DNA from: Micrococcaceae bacterium RIT 802
GTDB taxonomy: Bacteria; Actinomycetota; Actinomycetes; Actinomycetales; Micrococcaceae
Direction of reading: 5' to 3'
Assembly (NCBI GenBank): GCA_016892645.1
Contig: JAFEMX010000018.1
Span: forward strand, 1-64,000
DNA length: 64,000 nt
Shown: piece after piece, positions 15,999 through 24,784 of the stretch
Numbering within the stretch: position 1 is the stretch's first letter
Layout of the letters: every line of letters starts with the position of its first letter
Notes under the pieces: model-generated
What the model saw: only the letters and a program-made list of their open reading frames with translations
Told to the model about the DNA's origin: nothing
Databases searched by the model: none
Made by a program: the position numbers and the translations under genes

Positions 15999-16694
15999 GT
16001 GATACTTGACGCCCTGAGCCCGGCCCTGGACGCCGCCCCCCTCCTGAAGCCCCAGATGGCCGGCCTGCTGCCGGACTTCCTGAACCCCGATGTCTTCCTG
16101 CGCGACCCCGCGCTGGCTCCCTGGATCATCCTGCTGGTCTGCGGCATAGTGTTCGCCGAAACCGGCCTGCTGGTCGGGTTCTTCCTGCCCGGCGATTCGA
16201 TGCTGTTCACCGCCGGGTTGCTGGTGGCCACCGGGGCCATCGACGTGAACCTCTGGGTTTTCGCGCTCTGCGTCTTCGTCGCCGCGTTCGTGGGAGACCA
16301 GACCGGGTACCTCATCGGGCGCAAGGCGGGACCCGCGGTGTTCAACAAGCCGGAGTCGCGCTTCTTCAAGAAGGAGTACGTCGACAAGGCCCACGAGTTC
16401 TTCGAGCGTTTCGGCGGCCGCGCCGTCATCCTCGCCCGTTTCGTGCCCATCGTGCGCACATTCGTTCCCGTGATCGCCGGCGTCGCCAAGATGCACTACG
16501 CCACGTTCATCACCTTCAACCTCATCGGGGCCCTGCTCTGGGGCGTCGGGGTGACCCTGCTGGGCCACTGGCTCGGCCAGTACGAGTGGGTCGGCAACAA
16601 CATCGACATCATCTTCGTCCTCATCGTGCTGCTCTCGGTGGTCCCGATCGGCGTCGAGCTGCTCAAGGCCCGCAAGAAGGCCCCGAAGGCCTGA
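15999..16694 (+). CDS. DedA-family membrane protein
   Basis: A 231-residue DedA/SNARE-associated (VTT) family protein. Visible hallmarks are FAETGLLVGFFLPGDSMLF in the first reentrant region, the amphipathic FFERFGGRAVILARFVPIVR block with conserved arginines, and IAGVAKMHY before the third hydrophobic segment; two further helices follow. DedA proteins act as proton-motive-force-dependent flippases or scramblases for lipid carriers and affect envelope stability. It is a single gene, divergent from the exonuclease-BRCT gene and followed by a strong bidirectional hairpin. Confidence 0.9.
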   Translation: MILDALSPALDAAPLLKPQMAGLLPDFLNPDVFLRDPALAPWIILLVCGIVFAETGLLVGFFLPGDSMLFTAGLLVATGAIDVNLWVFALCVFVAAFVGDQTGYLIGRKAGPAVFNKPESRFFKKEYVDKAHEFFERFGGRAVILARFVPIVRTFVPVIAGVAKMHYATFITFNLIGALLWGVGVTLLGHWLGQYEWVGNNIDIIFVLIVLLSVVPIGVELLKARKKAPKA

Positions 16695-16721
16695 CGGCCC
16701 GCGCCGGGGTCGGCCGGATAT

Positions 16722-16744
16722 CCCGCGGGGTACCGCCCCGCGGG
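16722..16744. terminator. Bidirectional hairpin between DedA and FUSC genes
   Basis: A perfect nine-base-pair stem, CCCGCGGGG and CCCCGCGGG with loop TACCG, lies exactly between two convergent genes and touches the FUSC stop codon. There is no T tract, which is common for terminators in high-GC actinobacteria. Confidence 0.65.
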
Positions 16745-17854
16745 TCAACGTCCATCCCGGTGGCCCCCGGGGGCCATGGCCTCCAACGCCCTGAGGATGG
16801 CCCGGGCATACGACGCGGCATCGGGCGGCACGCCGGTGGGCACGCGCGCCGTGAAGCCCGCCTCCACGTAGTGTCCCCGTGAGCGTTCCCCCAGCACGTG
16901 CCCGGCGGTGGCCACGTCCTGGCCGGCAGCGCGGAGGAACCGGGCCCATTCCCCGGCGGCCGGGCCGCCGGGCTTCTTGACGGCGTCTTCCTGGGTGAGC
17001 AGGATCGTGGCGGCCACCAGCACGTCGACGTGGTCCAGCGTCTCGTCGAGCTGCCGGAGCCGGGCAGCCCGCCGTCGTCCCCGGACTGTCCGCTTCCGGA
17101 TGCGGTGGGCGAGCACACGCTGGGTCGACAGCTCCGCGAGCTCGCTGCGGGCATCCCGTGCGATCTCGATGGCCGTGACCATCTGGTCATCATGCGCCTC
17201 GAGGGACCGTGCCCCGGCTAGCAGGGACTCCTCGACGCCGTCCAGGACGCGGCGCAGGGAATCGGCGACCAGGGCGACCGGGTCCGGCGTGAACAGGACC
17301 TGGCTGCCCAGCAGCCCGAGCAACCCGCCGATCAGGGCGTCGATGATCCGGCTGCCGGGATCCTGCAGCGGCGGCAGGACCAGCACGAACAACGCCGAGG
17401 CTGCCCCTTGGATGTAGGCGAGCCGGCGGTAGTCGATGGCTGCCGCTGCCAGCATGCCCAGCACGACGACGGCCACCACCTGGATGGCGCCGCTGCCGGG
17501 CCAGGCGAACCGGACGAGCTCCCCGACCACGACACCGGCGACCACCCCCGACACGAGGTCCACCGCCTGGCGCGCCCGTTCGCCCGTGCCGCCCGCCAGG
17601 CAGATGATCGCCGCAATGGCTGCGAAGACGGGCCGGGTGTGGCCCAGCAGCGCCGATGCCAACCACCACGCCACACCCGCAGCGCCCGCACATTGGGCCG
17701 CCACGGGCAGGACCTGCCGCATGCGCAACCACACCACGCGGGGGCCCGCCGCCCTTGCCGCGGCGTCGAACCCGTGGTGGATCCGTCCTCTGTCCACGTG
17801 TTGCCTTCCCGTCCACCACCGCCGGACGACGGATGCGCGCGGCACCCGCTTCAT
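16745..17854 (-). CDS. FUSC-family (aromatic acid exporter-like) membrane protein
   Basis: A 369-residue protein with about six hydrophobic segments in the first half (from WLASALLGH to LIGGLLGLLGSQVLF), then a long soluble Ala/Arg-rich helical region. This is the single-unit FUSC arrangement seen in aromatic-acid exporter and fusaric-acid-resistance-like proteins. The transported compound is unknown. On the minus strand TATAGT occurs eight bases before the ATG and overlaps the possible -10 of the divergent sugar-porter gene, so both may share one narrow promoter region. Confidence 0.8.
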   Translation of the reverse strand: MKRVPRASVVRRWWTGRQHVDRGRIHHGFDAAARAAGPRVVWLRMRQVLPVAAQCAGAAGVAWWLASALLGHTRPVFAAIAAIICLAGGTGERARQAVDLVSGVVAGVVVGELVRFAWPGSGAIQVVAVVVLGMLAAAAIDYRRLAYIQGAASALFVLVLPPLQDPGSRIIDALIGGLLGLLGSQVLFTPDPVALVADSLRRVLDGVEESLLAGARSLEAHDDQMVTAIEIARDARSELAELSTQRVLAHRIRKRTVRGRRRAARLRQLDETLDHVDVLVAATILLTQEDAVKKPGGPAAGEWARFLRAAGQDVATAGHVLGERSRGHYVEAGFTARVPTGVPPDAASYARAILRALEAMAPGGHRDGR

Positions 17855-17923
17855 TGCGGCCCACTATAGGTCGTGCCTACTGTGGGGAAAACGCACGCAG
17901 TCAACGTGGCCAGGAGGTCTGCC

Positions 17924-19411
17924 GTGGACGAGCAGCCATCGGGACAGGAATCCAACGACGAGGAACTCGACGATTCACTGGACCGGAAACATACAATCCG
18001 CGTCGTCATGATCGCCGTTGGCGCCGCAGTCGGCGGCTTCATCTTCGGTTTCGACAGCTCGGTCATCAACGGCGCGATCGAAGCAGTCACCGGGCAGTTC
18101 GAGCTGAGTCCGGCCGTGACAGGATTCGTGGTGGCGGTTTCCCTCATCGGCGCGGCCATCGGCGCCTGGTTCGGCGGCCCCGTGGCCAACAAGTGGGGCC
18201 GGACCAGGGTGATGCTGATCGTCGGCATCCTGTTCCTGGCCGGATCCATCGGTTCCGCATTCACCTTCGCTGCCTGGGATCTGGCGGCCTGGCGCGTCGT
18301 CGGCGGGCTGAGCATCGGCGCCGCGTCGGCCATCGTCCCCTCCTACATCTCGGAGATCTCCCCCGCGGCGTTGCGGGGCCGGCTCACCTCGCTGCAGCAA
18401 CTGGCGATCGTGCTGGGCATCTTCGTGGCCCTGCTCGTCGACGACCTGTTCGCCGGTGCGGCCGGTAGCGCCGACCAGCAGCTCTGGTTCGGTCTCGACG
18501 CCTGGCGGTGGATGTTCCTCGCCGGCGTCGTCCCCGCTGTCCTGTACGGTGTCCTGGCCCTACGGCTCCCCGAATCGCCGCGGTCGCTCGTCGCCAACGG
18601 CGACACCGAACGCGCAACTCAAGTGCTCGGCCATGTCCATGGGCGCAGCGAAGAGGATACGAAGACCCTGGTGGAATCGATCCGCAAATCCATCAGGAGC
18701 GATTCGAAGCCGTCCTTCAGCGACCTGCGCGGCGGGACACTCGGGCTGGTCCCGATCGTCTGGGTCGGCGTCGTCATTGCCGCGTTCCAGCAGCTGGTGG
18801 GCATCAACGTCATCTTCTACTACTCGAACTCCCTGTGGCGTTCGGTGGGGTTCAGCGCCGAGTTCGCCTCCAACGCCTCGGTCATCACCGCCATCACCAA
18901 CATCGTGATCACCGTGGTCTCGCTCTTCCTCATTGACAAGGTCGGGCGGCGGCCCCTGTTGCTGGTCGGATCCGCGGGCATGACCGTCAGCCTGGTGCTC
19001 ATGGCCATCGCCTTCACCCAATCCGTGATGGTCGACGGCGAACCGCAGCTGCCCCAGCCCTGGGGACCGGTCGCCCTGGTGGCGGCCAATGCCTTCGTGG
19101 TGTTCTTCGCGGTGTCCTGGGGCCCGGTGATGTGGACGCTGCTCGGGGAGATGTTCCCCAACCAGATCCGCGGCCTCGCCGTCGGGATCGCGACCGCCGT
19201 GAACTGGCTGGCGAACTTCGCCGTCACGGTGACCTTCCCGGCGCTGAGCGAGATGTCGCTGCCGTTCACCTACGGAATGTATGCGTTCTTTGCCCTGGCC
19301 TCGTTGGTGTTCGTGTTCTTCAAGGTGCCGGAAACGAAGAACATCCCGCTGGAGAAGATGTCCGACCGGTACAAGCGCCAGCGGCGCAAGGCGGACCAGC
19401 CGACGGGCTGA
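17924..19411 (+). CDS. Sugar porter (MFS, SP family)
   Basis: A 495-residue MFS sugar porter. Family signatures are GGFIFGFDSSVINGA in helix 1, the VANKWGRTR loop, RVVGGLSIGAAS, PSYISEISPAALRGRL, PESPRSL, the helix-7 QQLVGINVIFYYS motif, DKVGRRPL and the terminal FFKVPETKN. These strongly suggest proton-coupled monosaccharide uptake. The start at GTG 17924 is favoured because AGGAGG lies five bases upstream; a GTG 17 codons earlier (17873) has no binding site and sits directly behind a possible -10 (TATAGG). The N-terminal ~30 residues are acidic and cytoplasmic. Confidence 0.93.
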   Translation: MDEQPSGQESNDEELDDSLDRKHTIRVVMIAVGAAVGGFIFGFDSSVINGAIEAVTGQFELSPAVTGFVVAVSLIGAAIGAWFGGPVANKWGRTRVMLIVGILFLAGSIGSAFTFAAWDLAAWRVVGGLSIGAASAIVPSYISEISPAALRGRLTSLQQLAIVLGIFVALLVDDLFAGAAGSADQQLWFGLDAWRWMFLAGVVPAVLYGVLALRLPESPRSLVANGDTERATQVLGHVHGRSEEDTKTLVESIRKSIRSDSKPSFSDLRGGTLGLVPIVWVGVVIAAFQQLVGINVIFYYSNSLWRSVGFSAEFASNASVITAITNIVITVVSLFLIDKVGRRPLLLVGSAGMTVSLVLMAIAFTQSVMVDGEPQLPQPWGPVALVAANAFVVFFAVSWGPVMWTLLGEMFPNQIRGLAVGIATAVNWLANFAVTVTFPALSEMSLPFTYGMYAFFALASLVFVFFKVPETKNIPLEKMSDRYKRQRRKADQPTG

Positions 19412-19421
19412 GCGGCACGTC

Positions 19422-19452
19422 GCCGGTCAGCCCGCATGGCCGGTCAGCCCGC
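19422..19452. repeat. Tandem 14-base repeat at the end of rdgB
   Basis: GCCGGTCAGCCCGC occurs at 19422-19435 and again at 19439-19452, period 17 bases. The second copy spans the rdgB stop codon. It probably arose by slippage and may extend into terminator structure between the convergent sugar porter and rdgB. Confidence 0.6.
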
Positions 19453-20073
19453 GGCGAGGACCCGGATGATCTCGGGCATCAACGCCCGGAACGCCTGACC
19501 GCGGTGGCTGATGGCGTTCTTCGCCTCGCCGGACAGTTCGGCGCAGCTGAGCTCCGAGCCCTCCGGCAGCAGGATCGGGTCATAGCCGAAACCGCCCTCG
19601 CCACGGGGTGCGTCCAGCAACGTACCGGGCAGGCGGCCGAGTTCAACCCGTTCGGTGCCGTCAGGCGACGCCAGGGCGGCGGCGCAGATGAACGCTGCAC
19701 CCCGGTGTTCGGCCGCGATGTCGCCCAGTTGCGCCAGCAGCAGGTCCAGGTTCGCCTGGTCGTCACCGTGGCGGCCGGCCCAGCGGGCGGAGAAGATGCC
19801 CGGTGCCCCGCCCAGGACGTCGACGGCGAGGCCGGAATCGTCGGCGATCGATGGCAGGCCGGTGGCCTGGGCGACGGCGTGGGCCTTCAGCAGGGCATTG
19901 GCCTCGAAGGTCACGCCGGTTTCGCGCACGTCGGGCGCTCCCACGGTACCGGCGTCGACGACCTGGGTGTCGACGTCGAGCCCGGGAACCTGCCCGCGCA
20001 GCAATTCCCGTAGTTCGCGTAGCTTGCCCTGGTTGTGGGTGGCCAGGACCAGCCGGGGTTCCGGCGCCGTCAC
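19444..20073 (-). CDS. rdgB: RdgB/HAM1 non-canonical purine NTP pyrophosphatase
   Basis: A 209-residue member of the HAM1 family, which hydrolyses dITP, ITP and XTP to monophosphates and so keeps deaminated purines out of nucleic acids. Motifs are [14 protein letters not shown] at the N-terminus, [44 protein letters not shown] and [12 protein letters not shown]. The GTG start at 20073 overlaps the rph stop in GTGA, which marks the start and couples translation to rph, a common actinobacterial arrangement. Confidence 0.96.
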   Translation of the reverse strand: MTAPEPRLVLATHNQGKLRELRELLRGQVPGLDVDTQVVDAGTVGAPDVRETGVTFEANALLKAHAVAQATGLPSIADDSGLAVDVLGGAPGIFSARWAGRHGDDQANLDLLLAQLGDIAAEHRGAAFICAAALASPDGTERVELGRLPGTLLDAPRGEGGFGYDPILLPEGSELSCAELSGEAKNAISHRGQAFRALMPEIIRVLAAG

Positions 20074-20822
20074 TGGCCCAGGGTCTCGCGCTGGATGGTG
20101 GCCAGTTCCGTGGTGCCGATCAGCGCCAGGTCCAGCAAGGCATCGAGTTCGTCGCGCTTGAACGGGGCGCCCTCGGCCGTGCCCTGCACCTCGACGAAGT
20201 CGCCGCTGCCGGTGACCACGACGTTCATGTCCGTTTCGGCGCGCACGTCCTCCACATAGGGCAGGTCCAGCATGGGGGTGCCGTCGATGATGCCCACGGA
20301 GATGGCCGAGACGCTGTCGGTGAGCACGGTGGCCTTGGCCGGGATGAGCTTCTCGCCCTGGGCCCAGGTGATCGCGTCGGCCAGCGCCACGTAGGCGCCG
20401 GTGATCGCCGCGGTGCGGGTGCCGCCGTCGGCCTGCAGGACATCGCAGTCCAGCACGATGGTGTTCTCGCCCAACGCCTTGGTGTCGATGACCGAGCGCA
20501 GCGACCTGCCGATCAGGCGGGAGATCTCGTGGGTGCGGCCGCCGATCTTGCCCTTGACCGACTCTCGGCTGTTGCGGGTGTTGGTCGCCCGGGGCAGCAT
20601 CGCGTATTCGGCGGTGACCCAGCCGGTTCCCTCGCCCTTGAGCCAGCGCGGGACGCCTGCGGTGAACGAGGCGGTGCACAGCACCCGGGTGTTGCCGAAC
20701 TCGATCAGCGCCGATCCCTCGGCCTGGCGGGACCACCCGCGGGTGATGGAGATGGGCCGCAGATCTGCGGTGCCGCGCCCGTCGGCGCGCTGGACGGAGG
20801 ATGCATTCGAGCCTGTAGTCAT
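20070..20822 (-). CDS. rph: Ribonuclease PH
   Basis: A 250-residue 3'-5' phosphorolytic exoribonuclease that trims tRNA 3' ends. Recognisable segments are [38 protein letters not shown], the arginine-rich [16 protein letters not shown], and the acidic [17 protein letters not shown]. The ATG at 20822 is supported by GGGAGG and also by TAGACT seven bases upstream; the open frame extends further, but only this start fits family length. It forms a two-gene operon with rdgB. Confidence 0.96.
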   Translation of the reverse strand: MTTGSNASSVQRADGRGTADLRPISITRGWSRQAEGSALIEFGNTRVLCTASFTAGVPRWLKGEGTGWVTAEYAMLPRATNTRNSRESVKGKIGGRTHEISRLIGRSLRSVIDTKALGENTIVLDCDVLQADGGTRTAAITGAYVALADAITWAQGEKLIPAKATVLTDSVSAISVGIIDGTPMLDLPYVEDVRAETDMNVVVTGSGDFVEVQGTAEGAPFKRDELDALLDLALIGTTELATIQRETLGQ

Positions 20823-20829
20823 GCCTCCC

Positions 20830-20835
20830 AGTCTA
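20830..20835 (-). promoter_or_regulatory. -10 element of rph
   Basis: TAGACT on the minus strand, seven bases before the rph ATG. The intervening GGGAGG could be a Shine-Dalgarno only if transcription starts further upstream. Confidence 0.5.
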
Positions 20836-20961
20836 GGGTCCGGCGACGACGCCCACCGAACCGCAGGGCCCCGCCTCTGGCCGGTGCCGCCGCCTCGGCG
20901 TAGCGTACGTCCTGTCGGCCGCCACGCGCCGGCGGAGGCGACGAACCGGAGGACGGCCACC

Positions 20962-21402
20962 ATGCCAGGCATACGACGAATGGACCATGTCGGGATCACC
21001 GTCGCCGACCTGGACGCCGCGGTGGGCTTCTTCACCCGGCTCGGCCTCGAGGTCGAGGGGAGGATGCCGCTGCAGGGCGAGTTCGTCGACACGGTCACCG
21101 GGATCCCCGGCTCCCGCACCGAGATCGCCATGCTGCGCGCCCCCGACGGCGGTGCGAGCGTGGAACTGTCCACCTTCCACCACCCGGACGTCATCCCCGG
21201 CCCGACGACGACGATGGCCAACGACCTGGGGCTGCGCAACGTGGCCTTCCAGGTCGACGGCCTGCACTCCATGGTCGAGACACTGTCCGACGACGGCTAC
21301 GGGCTGGTCGGCGGGATCGGCGAGTACGAGGGGGTCTGGCTCATGGCCTACGTGCGCGGCCCCGAGGGGATCATCGTGGCCCTGGCCGAGCGCCTCGACT
21401 GA
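20962..21402 (+). CDS. VOC-family (glyoxalase/bleomycin-resistance) protein
   Basis: A 146-residue vicinal-oxygen-chelate protein with the paired beta-alpha-beta-beta-beta halves: [18 protein letters not shown] at the N-terminus and [17 protein letters not shown] in the middle, with metal-ligand candidates His13 and a late Glu. The fold covers glyoxalases, extradiol dioxygenases and resistance proteins, so substrate cannot be inferred. GGAGGA lies about ten bases before the ATG, and TAGCGT at 20901-20906 is a possible -10. The haemoglobin gene follows after 11 bases and is likely cotranscribed. Confidence 0.8.
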   Translation: MPGIRRMDHVGITVADLDAAVGFFTRLGLEVEGRMPLQGEFVDTVTGIPGSRTEIAMLRAPDGGASVELSTFHHPDVIPGPTTTMANDLGLRNVAFQVDGLHSMVETLSDDGYGLVGGIGEYEGVWLMAYVRGPEGIIVALAERLD

Positions 21403-21413
21403 AGGGGGCGGCC

Positions 21414-21887
21414 ATGCAGGGCATCTACGACGCAGCCGGGGGCTTCCCCGGCTTCCTGCGGCTGGCCGTCGCATGGCATGAGCGCGTCATGGCCGACGAG
21501 GTCGTCGCCCATGCCTTCAGCCACGGGTACCACCCCGACCACAGCCAGCGGCTGGCCGCCTACTGGGGCGAAGCGCTCGGGGGTCCGGCCACCTACACGC
21601 AGTCGCTCGGCTCGGAAAGTGCGGTGGTGGCGATGCACAGCGGCAACGGGGAACACGCCGAGATGGACCGCCGGGCGATCGCCTGTTTCGACCAGGCGCT
21701 GGCCGATGCGGGGTTGGCCGATGACCCGAGGCTCCGGCGGGCCCTTCACGACTATTTCGCGTGGGCCACCACGACGACGATGTCCCGCTACCCCGTCTCC
21801 GCCGCCGACGTCCCGGACGGGCTGGCGATCCCGAGGTGGTCCTGGGACGGCGTGCTCGACGGCGGGCCACCATCAGGGGCCGCGTAG
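21414..21887 (+). CDS. Group II truncated haemoglobin-like protein
   Basis: A 157-residue protein of the truncated-haemoglobin type: IYDAAGGFPGFLRLAVAWHERV at the N-terminus and SHGYHPDHSQRLAAYWGEALGGP in the E-F region match the group II globin pattern, with a proximal His candidate in MHSGNGEHAEM. Such globins bind oxygen or nitric oxide. A strong AAGGGGG lies upstream of the ATG. It shares a transcript with the VOC gene and converges on the MBL hydrolase. The globin call is moderately strong; a physiological role cannot be stated. Confidence 0.75.
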   Translation: MQGIYDAAGGFPGFLRLAVAWHERVMADEVVAHAFSHGYHPDHSQRLAAYWGEALGGPATYTQSLGSESAVVAMHSGNGEHAEMDRRAIACFDQALADAGLADDPRLRRALHDYFAWATTTTMSRYPVSAADVPDGLAIPRWSWDGVLDGGPPSGAA

Positions 21888-21903
21888 CCCGGGGCGGCAC
21901 CGT

Positions 21904-22764
21904 TCAGGCGCGGGTGGGGTCCCGGGGCACCGGGCGTGCCTTGGGCTCGCCGAGCCGGTCACCGGACCAGACACCGTAGGTGACCCCCGAGACCGCGACG
22001 GCCAATCCGCCGTCGTATGTGGTCCTGGCCTCGTCGACGACGGTGTTCACGTCGGTCCAGACGGGGATGTGGGTGAGCAGCAGGCGCTTGGCCCCGGCGG
22101 CGGTGGCCATGTCGCCGGCGCGCTTGCCGGTGAGGTGGACCCCGTCGATGCCGTCGTCGCGCCCCTCCTCGAACGCGGCCTCGCAGAGGAACATGTCGGC
22201 GTCGCGGGCCGCCTCGACCAGGCCGTCGCAGGTGTCGGTGTCCCCCGAGTAGGCGAGCACGGAGGTGCGCACGGAGCCGTCGGCCAGCGTCTCGGTGGCC
22301 TCGACGCGGATGGCGTAGGCCTCCTCGACGGGGTGGCGGACCGGGACCGCGGAGACGGTGAACGGGCCGAGTTCCACCGGCGCGCGGGGCACCCAGTGGC
22401 GGAAGTCGAAGTCCTCGTGCATGCCCGGGTCCAGTTCGAGCCCGTAGGCGGTGGCCATCCGGTCGGCCGTCGCGGCGGGCCCCCAGACGGTGACGCGGTC
22501 GCGGTTCCAGCCGTGCGGGTTCCAGTGCACGGCCACGTGCAGCCCGCAGATGTCCATGCAGTGGTCCGGGTGCAGGTGGGAGAGGAAGATCGCGTCGATG
22601 TCCTCCAGGTCCATGTAGCGCTGCAGCACGCCCAGCGATCCGCTGCCCAGGTCCAGCAGGATCCGCCAGGTGCGTTCGCCGTCGTGCGCGGTGACCAGGT
22701 AGCAGGAGGCGGGCGAGCCGGGACCGGGAAACGACCCCGAACAACCAATGATGGTCATCTTCAC
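21904..22764 (-). CDS. MBL-fold metallo-hydrolase (cyclic-nucleotide phosphodiesterase/RNase Z-like)
   Basis: A 286-residue metallo-beta-lactamase-fold hydrolase. It starts [13 protein letters not shown]-like, has the metal motif [10 protein letters not shown] (HxHxDH), a downstream [14 protein letters not shown] Asp ligand, and a final LLLTHIPVW His. This layout is shared with RNase Z-like and cyclic-nucleotide phosphodiesterase proteins. The gene regularly follows murI in Actinobacteria; here the GTG start overlaps the murI stop in GTGA. An ATG two codons later (22758) is the alternative start. Substrate is unknown. Confidence 0.85.
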   Translation of the reverse strand: MKMTIIGCSGSFPGPGSPASCYLVTAHDGERTWRILLDLGSGSLGVLQRYMDLEDIDAIFLSHLHPDHCMDICGLHVAVHWNPHGWNRDRVTVWGPAATADRMATAYGLELDPGMHEDFDFRHWVPRAPVELGPFTVSAVPVRHPVEEAYAIRVEATETLADGSVRTSVLAYSGDTDTCDGLVEAARDADMFLCEAAFEEGRDDGIDGVHLTGKRAGDMATAAGAKRLLLTHIPVWTDVNTVVDEARTTYDGGLAVAVSGVTYGVWSGDRLGEPKARPVPRDPTRA

Positions 22765-23723
22765 GGGGCACCTCCCGCGGTCACCCGGTCCGGAACGACG
22801 CCGGTGCGCGGCCGGTCCACGCGTGGGATCTCCCCGGTGGGGTGGATGCCCCCGCCGTGGACGACGTGCCGGACGCCCTGGACCTCCGGGCCGAGGAAGC
22901 GGCGGGCCAGGACCTCGAAGGACGCGGCGTCGCCGGTGGACATGAATTCGTGGCTGCCGCGCATCCCGGTCCCGCTGGCAATGCCGTGGCGCATCAGCGC
23001 GCCGTAGACGTCCTTCGCGGTCTCCTCGGCGCTGGAGACCAGGGTGACGCCGTCGCCCATGACGTAGGAGATCACGCCGGTCAGCAGCGGATAGTGGGTG
23101 CAACCGAGCACGAGGGTGTCCACGCCGGCGTCCTTGAGCGGGGCCAGGTACCGTTCGGCGGTGCGCAGCAGTTCCTCGCCGGTGGTGATGCCGTTCTCGA
23201 CGAATTCGACGAACCGCGGGCAGGCGGCCCCGGTGATCTGCAGGTGCGGGGCGGCGGCGAAGGCGTCCTCGTAGGCCCGGGACCCGATGGTCGCCTCCGT
23301 GCCGATGACGCCGACGCGCCCGTTGCGGGTCGCCGCGACGGCGCGGCGGACCGCGGGCAGGATGACCTCGACGACGGGGATCCCGTAGCGGGCGGTGTAG
23401 CGTTCGCGGGCGTCGCGCAGCACGGCGGCGGAGGCGGAGTTGCAGGCGATGACCAGCAGCTTCACGCCGGCGTCGACCAGTTCGTCCATCACGCCCAGGG
23501 CGTTGGCCCGGACCTGGGCAATCGGCAGCGGTCCGTAGGGGCTGTTCGCGGTGTCGCCGACGTAGAGCGTGGATTCATGGGGCAGCTGGTCGATGATGGC
23601 CCGGGAAACGGTCAGGCCCCCGACGCCGGAGTCGAAGATGCCCAGCGGGGCCGTGCTTTCGCGTGCGGCGCGCCGGTCCGCGGACGCGGCATCACCGGGC
23701 TGCGCGGGTGCGTGGCTGTTCAT
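22761..23723 (-). CDS. murI: Glutamate racemase
   Basis: A 320-residue glutamate racemase that supplies D-glutamate for peptidoglycan. Both catalytic cysteines are in canonical motifs: VIACNSASA (C94) and [10 protein letters not shown] (C208). Substrate-binding [12 protein letters not shown] and GDTANSPYG are also present. The first 25 residues are a family-atypical polar extension, so a start nearer residue 25 is possible, although the ATG at 23723 is the first in frame. TATGGT nine bases upstream is a possible -10. It is coupled to the MBL-fold gene downstream. Confidence 0.96.
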   Translation of the reverse strand: MNSHAPAQPGDAASADRRAARESTAPLGIFDSGVGGLTVSRAIIDQLPHESTLYVGDTANSPYGPLPIAQVRANALGVMDELVDAGVKLLVIACNSASAAVLRDARERYTARYGIPVVEVILPAVRRAVAATRNGRVGVIGTEATIGSRAYEDAFAAAPHLQITGAACPRFVEFVENGITTGEELLRTAERYLAPLKDAGVDTLVLGCTHYPLLTGVISYVMGDGVTLVSSAEETAKDVYGALMRHGIASGTGMRGSHEFMSTGDAASFEVLARRFLGPEVQGVRHVVHGGGIHPTGEIPRVDRPRTGVVPDRVTAGGAP

Positions 23724-23787
23724 GATCTACCGACCATACTGCCTGCGGGGGCGTGGTGACAGCAGCCCGGCGCGAATATGGTCCACG

Positions 23788-24372
23788 TCACAGGTCCCCG
23801 AGCAGGGCCTGCATCAGGGTTTCCTGCAGCCAGGTGACGAAGTTGTAGAGCAGCGCCAGGTACTCGTCGACGTCCCCGACGTTGCGCGCATCGGTCATGT
23901 CCGCGATCCGCTCGGCATCGGCCTCGTCGCGCAGCTCCAGCCGTTCGGCCAGCACCAGGCGCACGTCGTTCAGTGCCTGGGCGAACTGGTTGGCGGCCGC
24001 CGTGTCGAAGACCAGGTTGCCCGTCTCCATCGCCAGGGCCGCGGCCTTCAGGTTCCCGGTCTTCGTCTCGCGCAGCGACGTCTCGGTCAACCGGCGGTAC
24101 TCCAGCGCGGCCTCGGGGTCATCGCGCACCGCGTCGGGCAGCAGCCGGCGCTCGGCGGCGTCGGTGGGGGCGGCGAAACCGGCGGCGTGGGTGCGCGGGT
24201 CCATGCCGACCATGGCCCAGAGGGGGTCGACCTCCCCGGCCGGGGCCTCGCCGTCGTGCCCGGGGGCCAGGACCTGGGCGACGTCCTCGAAGAGGCCGCG
24301 CAGCAGGTCGCGTTCGGTGGTGTCCAGCCGGGCGGTGAAGCCGCGGGGCGTGGACTTGAAGGCGCGGGCCAT
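23788..24372 (-). CDS. DUF2017-family protein
   Basis: A 194-residue protein matching the actinobacterial DUF2017 family by its ARAFKSTPRGFTARLDTTER start, the central RLLPDAVRDDPEAALEYRRLTE block and the C-terminal LYNFVTWLQETLMQAL. It is soluble and helical, with no catalytic motif visible. It sits five bases after clpS, the standard order in this phylum, and may act with the ClpS adaptor or Clp protease, although the function is not established. Confidence 0.85.
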   Translation of the reverse strand: MARAFKSTPRGFTARLDTTERDLLRGLFEDVAQVLAPGHDGEAPAGEVDPLWAMVGMDPRTHAAGFAAPTDAAERRLLPDAVRDDPEAALEYRRLTETSLRETKTGNLKAAALAMETGNLVFDTAAANQFAQALNDVRLVLAERLELRDEADAERIADMTDARNVGDVDEYLALLYNFVTWLQETLMQALLGDL

Positions 24373-24377
24373 GCGGC

Positions 24378-24674
24378 TCAGCCCTGGTCCGCGCGCTGGA
24401 ACGTGGCCCAGAGCCCATAGGAGTGCATGGCGGCGACGTCGGCCTCGATCTTCTCCAGCGTCCCGGTGGCCACCACGGAGTGGCCCTGCTGGTGGACTTC
24501 CATCATCAACGCGTCGGCCTTGGACTGGCTGTAGCCGAAGTGGCTGCGGAAGACGTAGCTGACGTAGCTCATCAGGTTCACGGGGTCGTTCCAGACCAAC
24601 AGGACATACGGGATGTCCAGGTCCAGCCGTTCGGAGGTCTCGCCGCGGGGCAGGACGTCGGTGGCAGTGGTCAT
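24378..24674 (-). CDS. clpS: ATP-dependent Clp protease adaptor ClpS
   Basis: A 98-residue N-end-rule adaptor that delivers substrates with bulky hydrophobic N-termini to ClpAP or ClpCP. The family core is visible: PYVLLVWNDPVNLMSYV (substrate-binding Asn-Asp), FGYSQSKADALMMEVHQQG, and a C-terminal EADVAAMHSYGLWATF. The ATG at 24674 is chosen because AAGGA lies nine bases upstream; for the in-frame ATG at 24683 that site would touch the start. A TAGAAT -10 is at 24690-24695. Confidence 0.95.
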   Translation of the reverse strand: MTTATDVLPRGETSERLDLDIPYVLLVWNDPVNLMSYVSYVFRSHFGYSQSKADALMMEVHQQGHSVVATGTLEKIEADVAAMHSYGLWATFQRADQG

Positions 24675-24689
24675 GACAGGCATTCCTTC

Positions 24690-24725
24690 ATTCTACGGCG
24701 CATGGCGGGCCGCGACGGCTAGAGT
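24690..24725. promoter_or_regulatory. Divergent -10 elements for clpS and pncB
   Basis: TAGAAT on the minus strand (24690-24695) would serve clpS, leaving a leader of roughly ten bases. TAGAGT on the plus strand (24720-24725) would serve pncB, leaving a leader of about 50 bases that contains GAGGAG. The -35 regions are not obvious. Confidence 0.45.
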
Positions 24726-24784
24726 GTGGTGCGGGCCGCGGCTGCGTGGTCCGCGACCGACCGATCCGAGGAGTCCCCCGAGCC

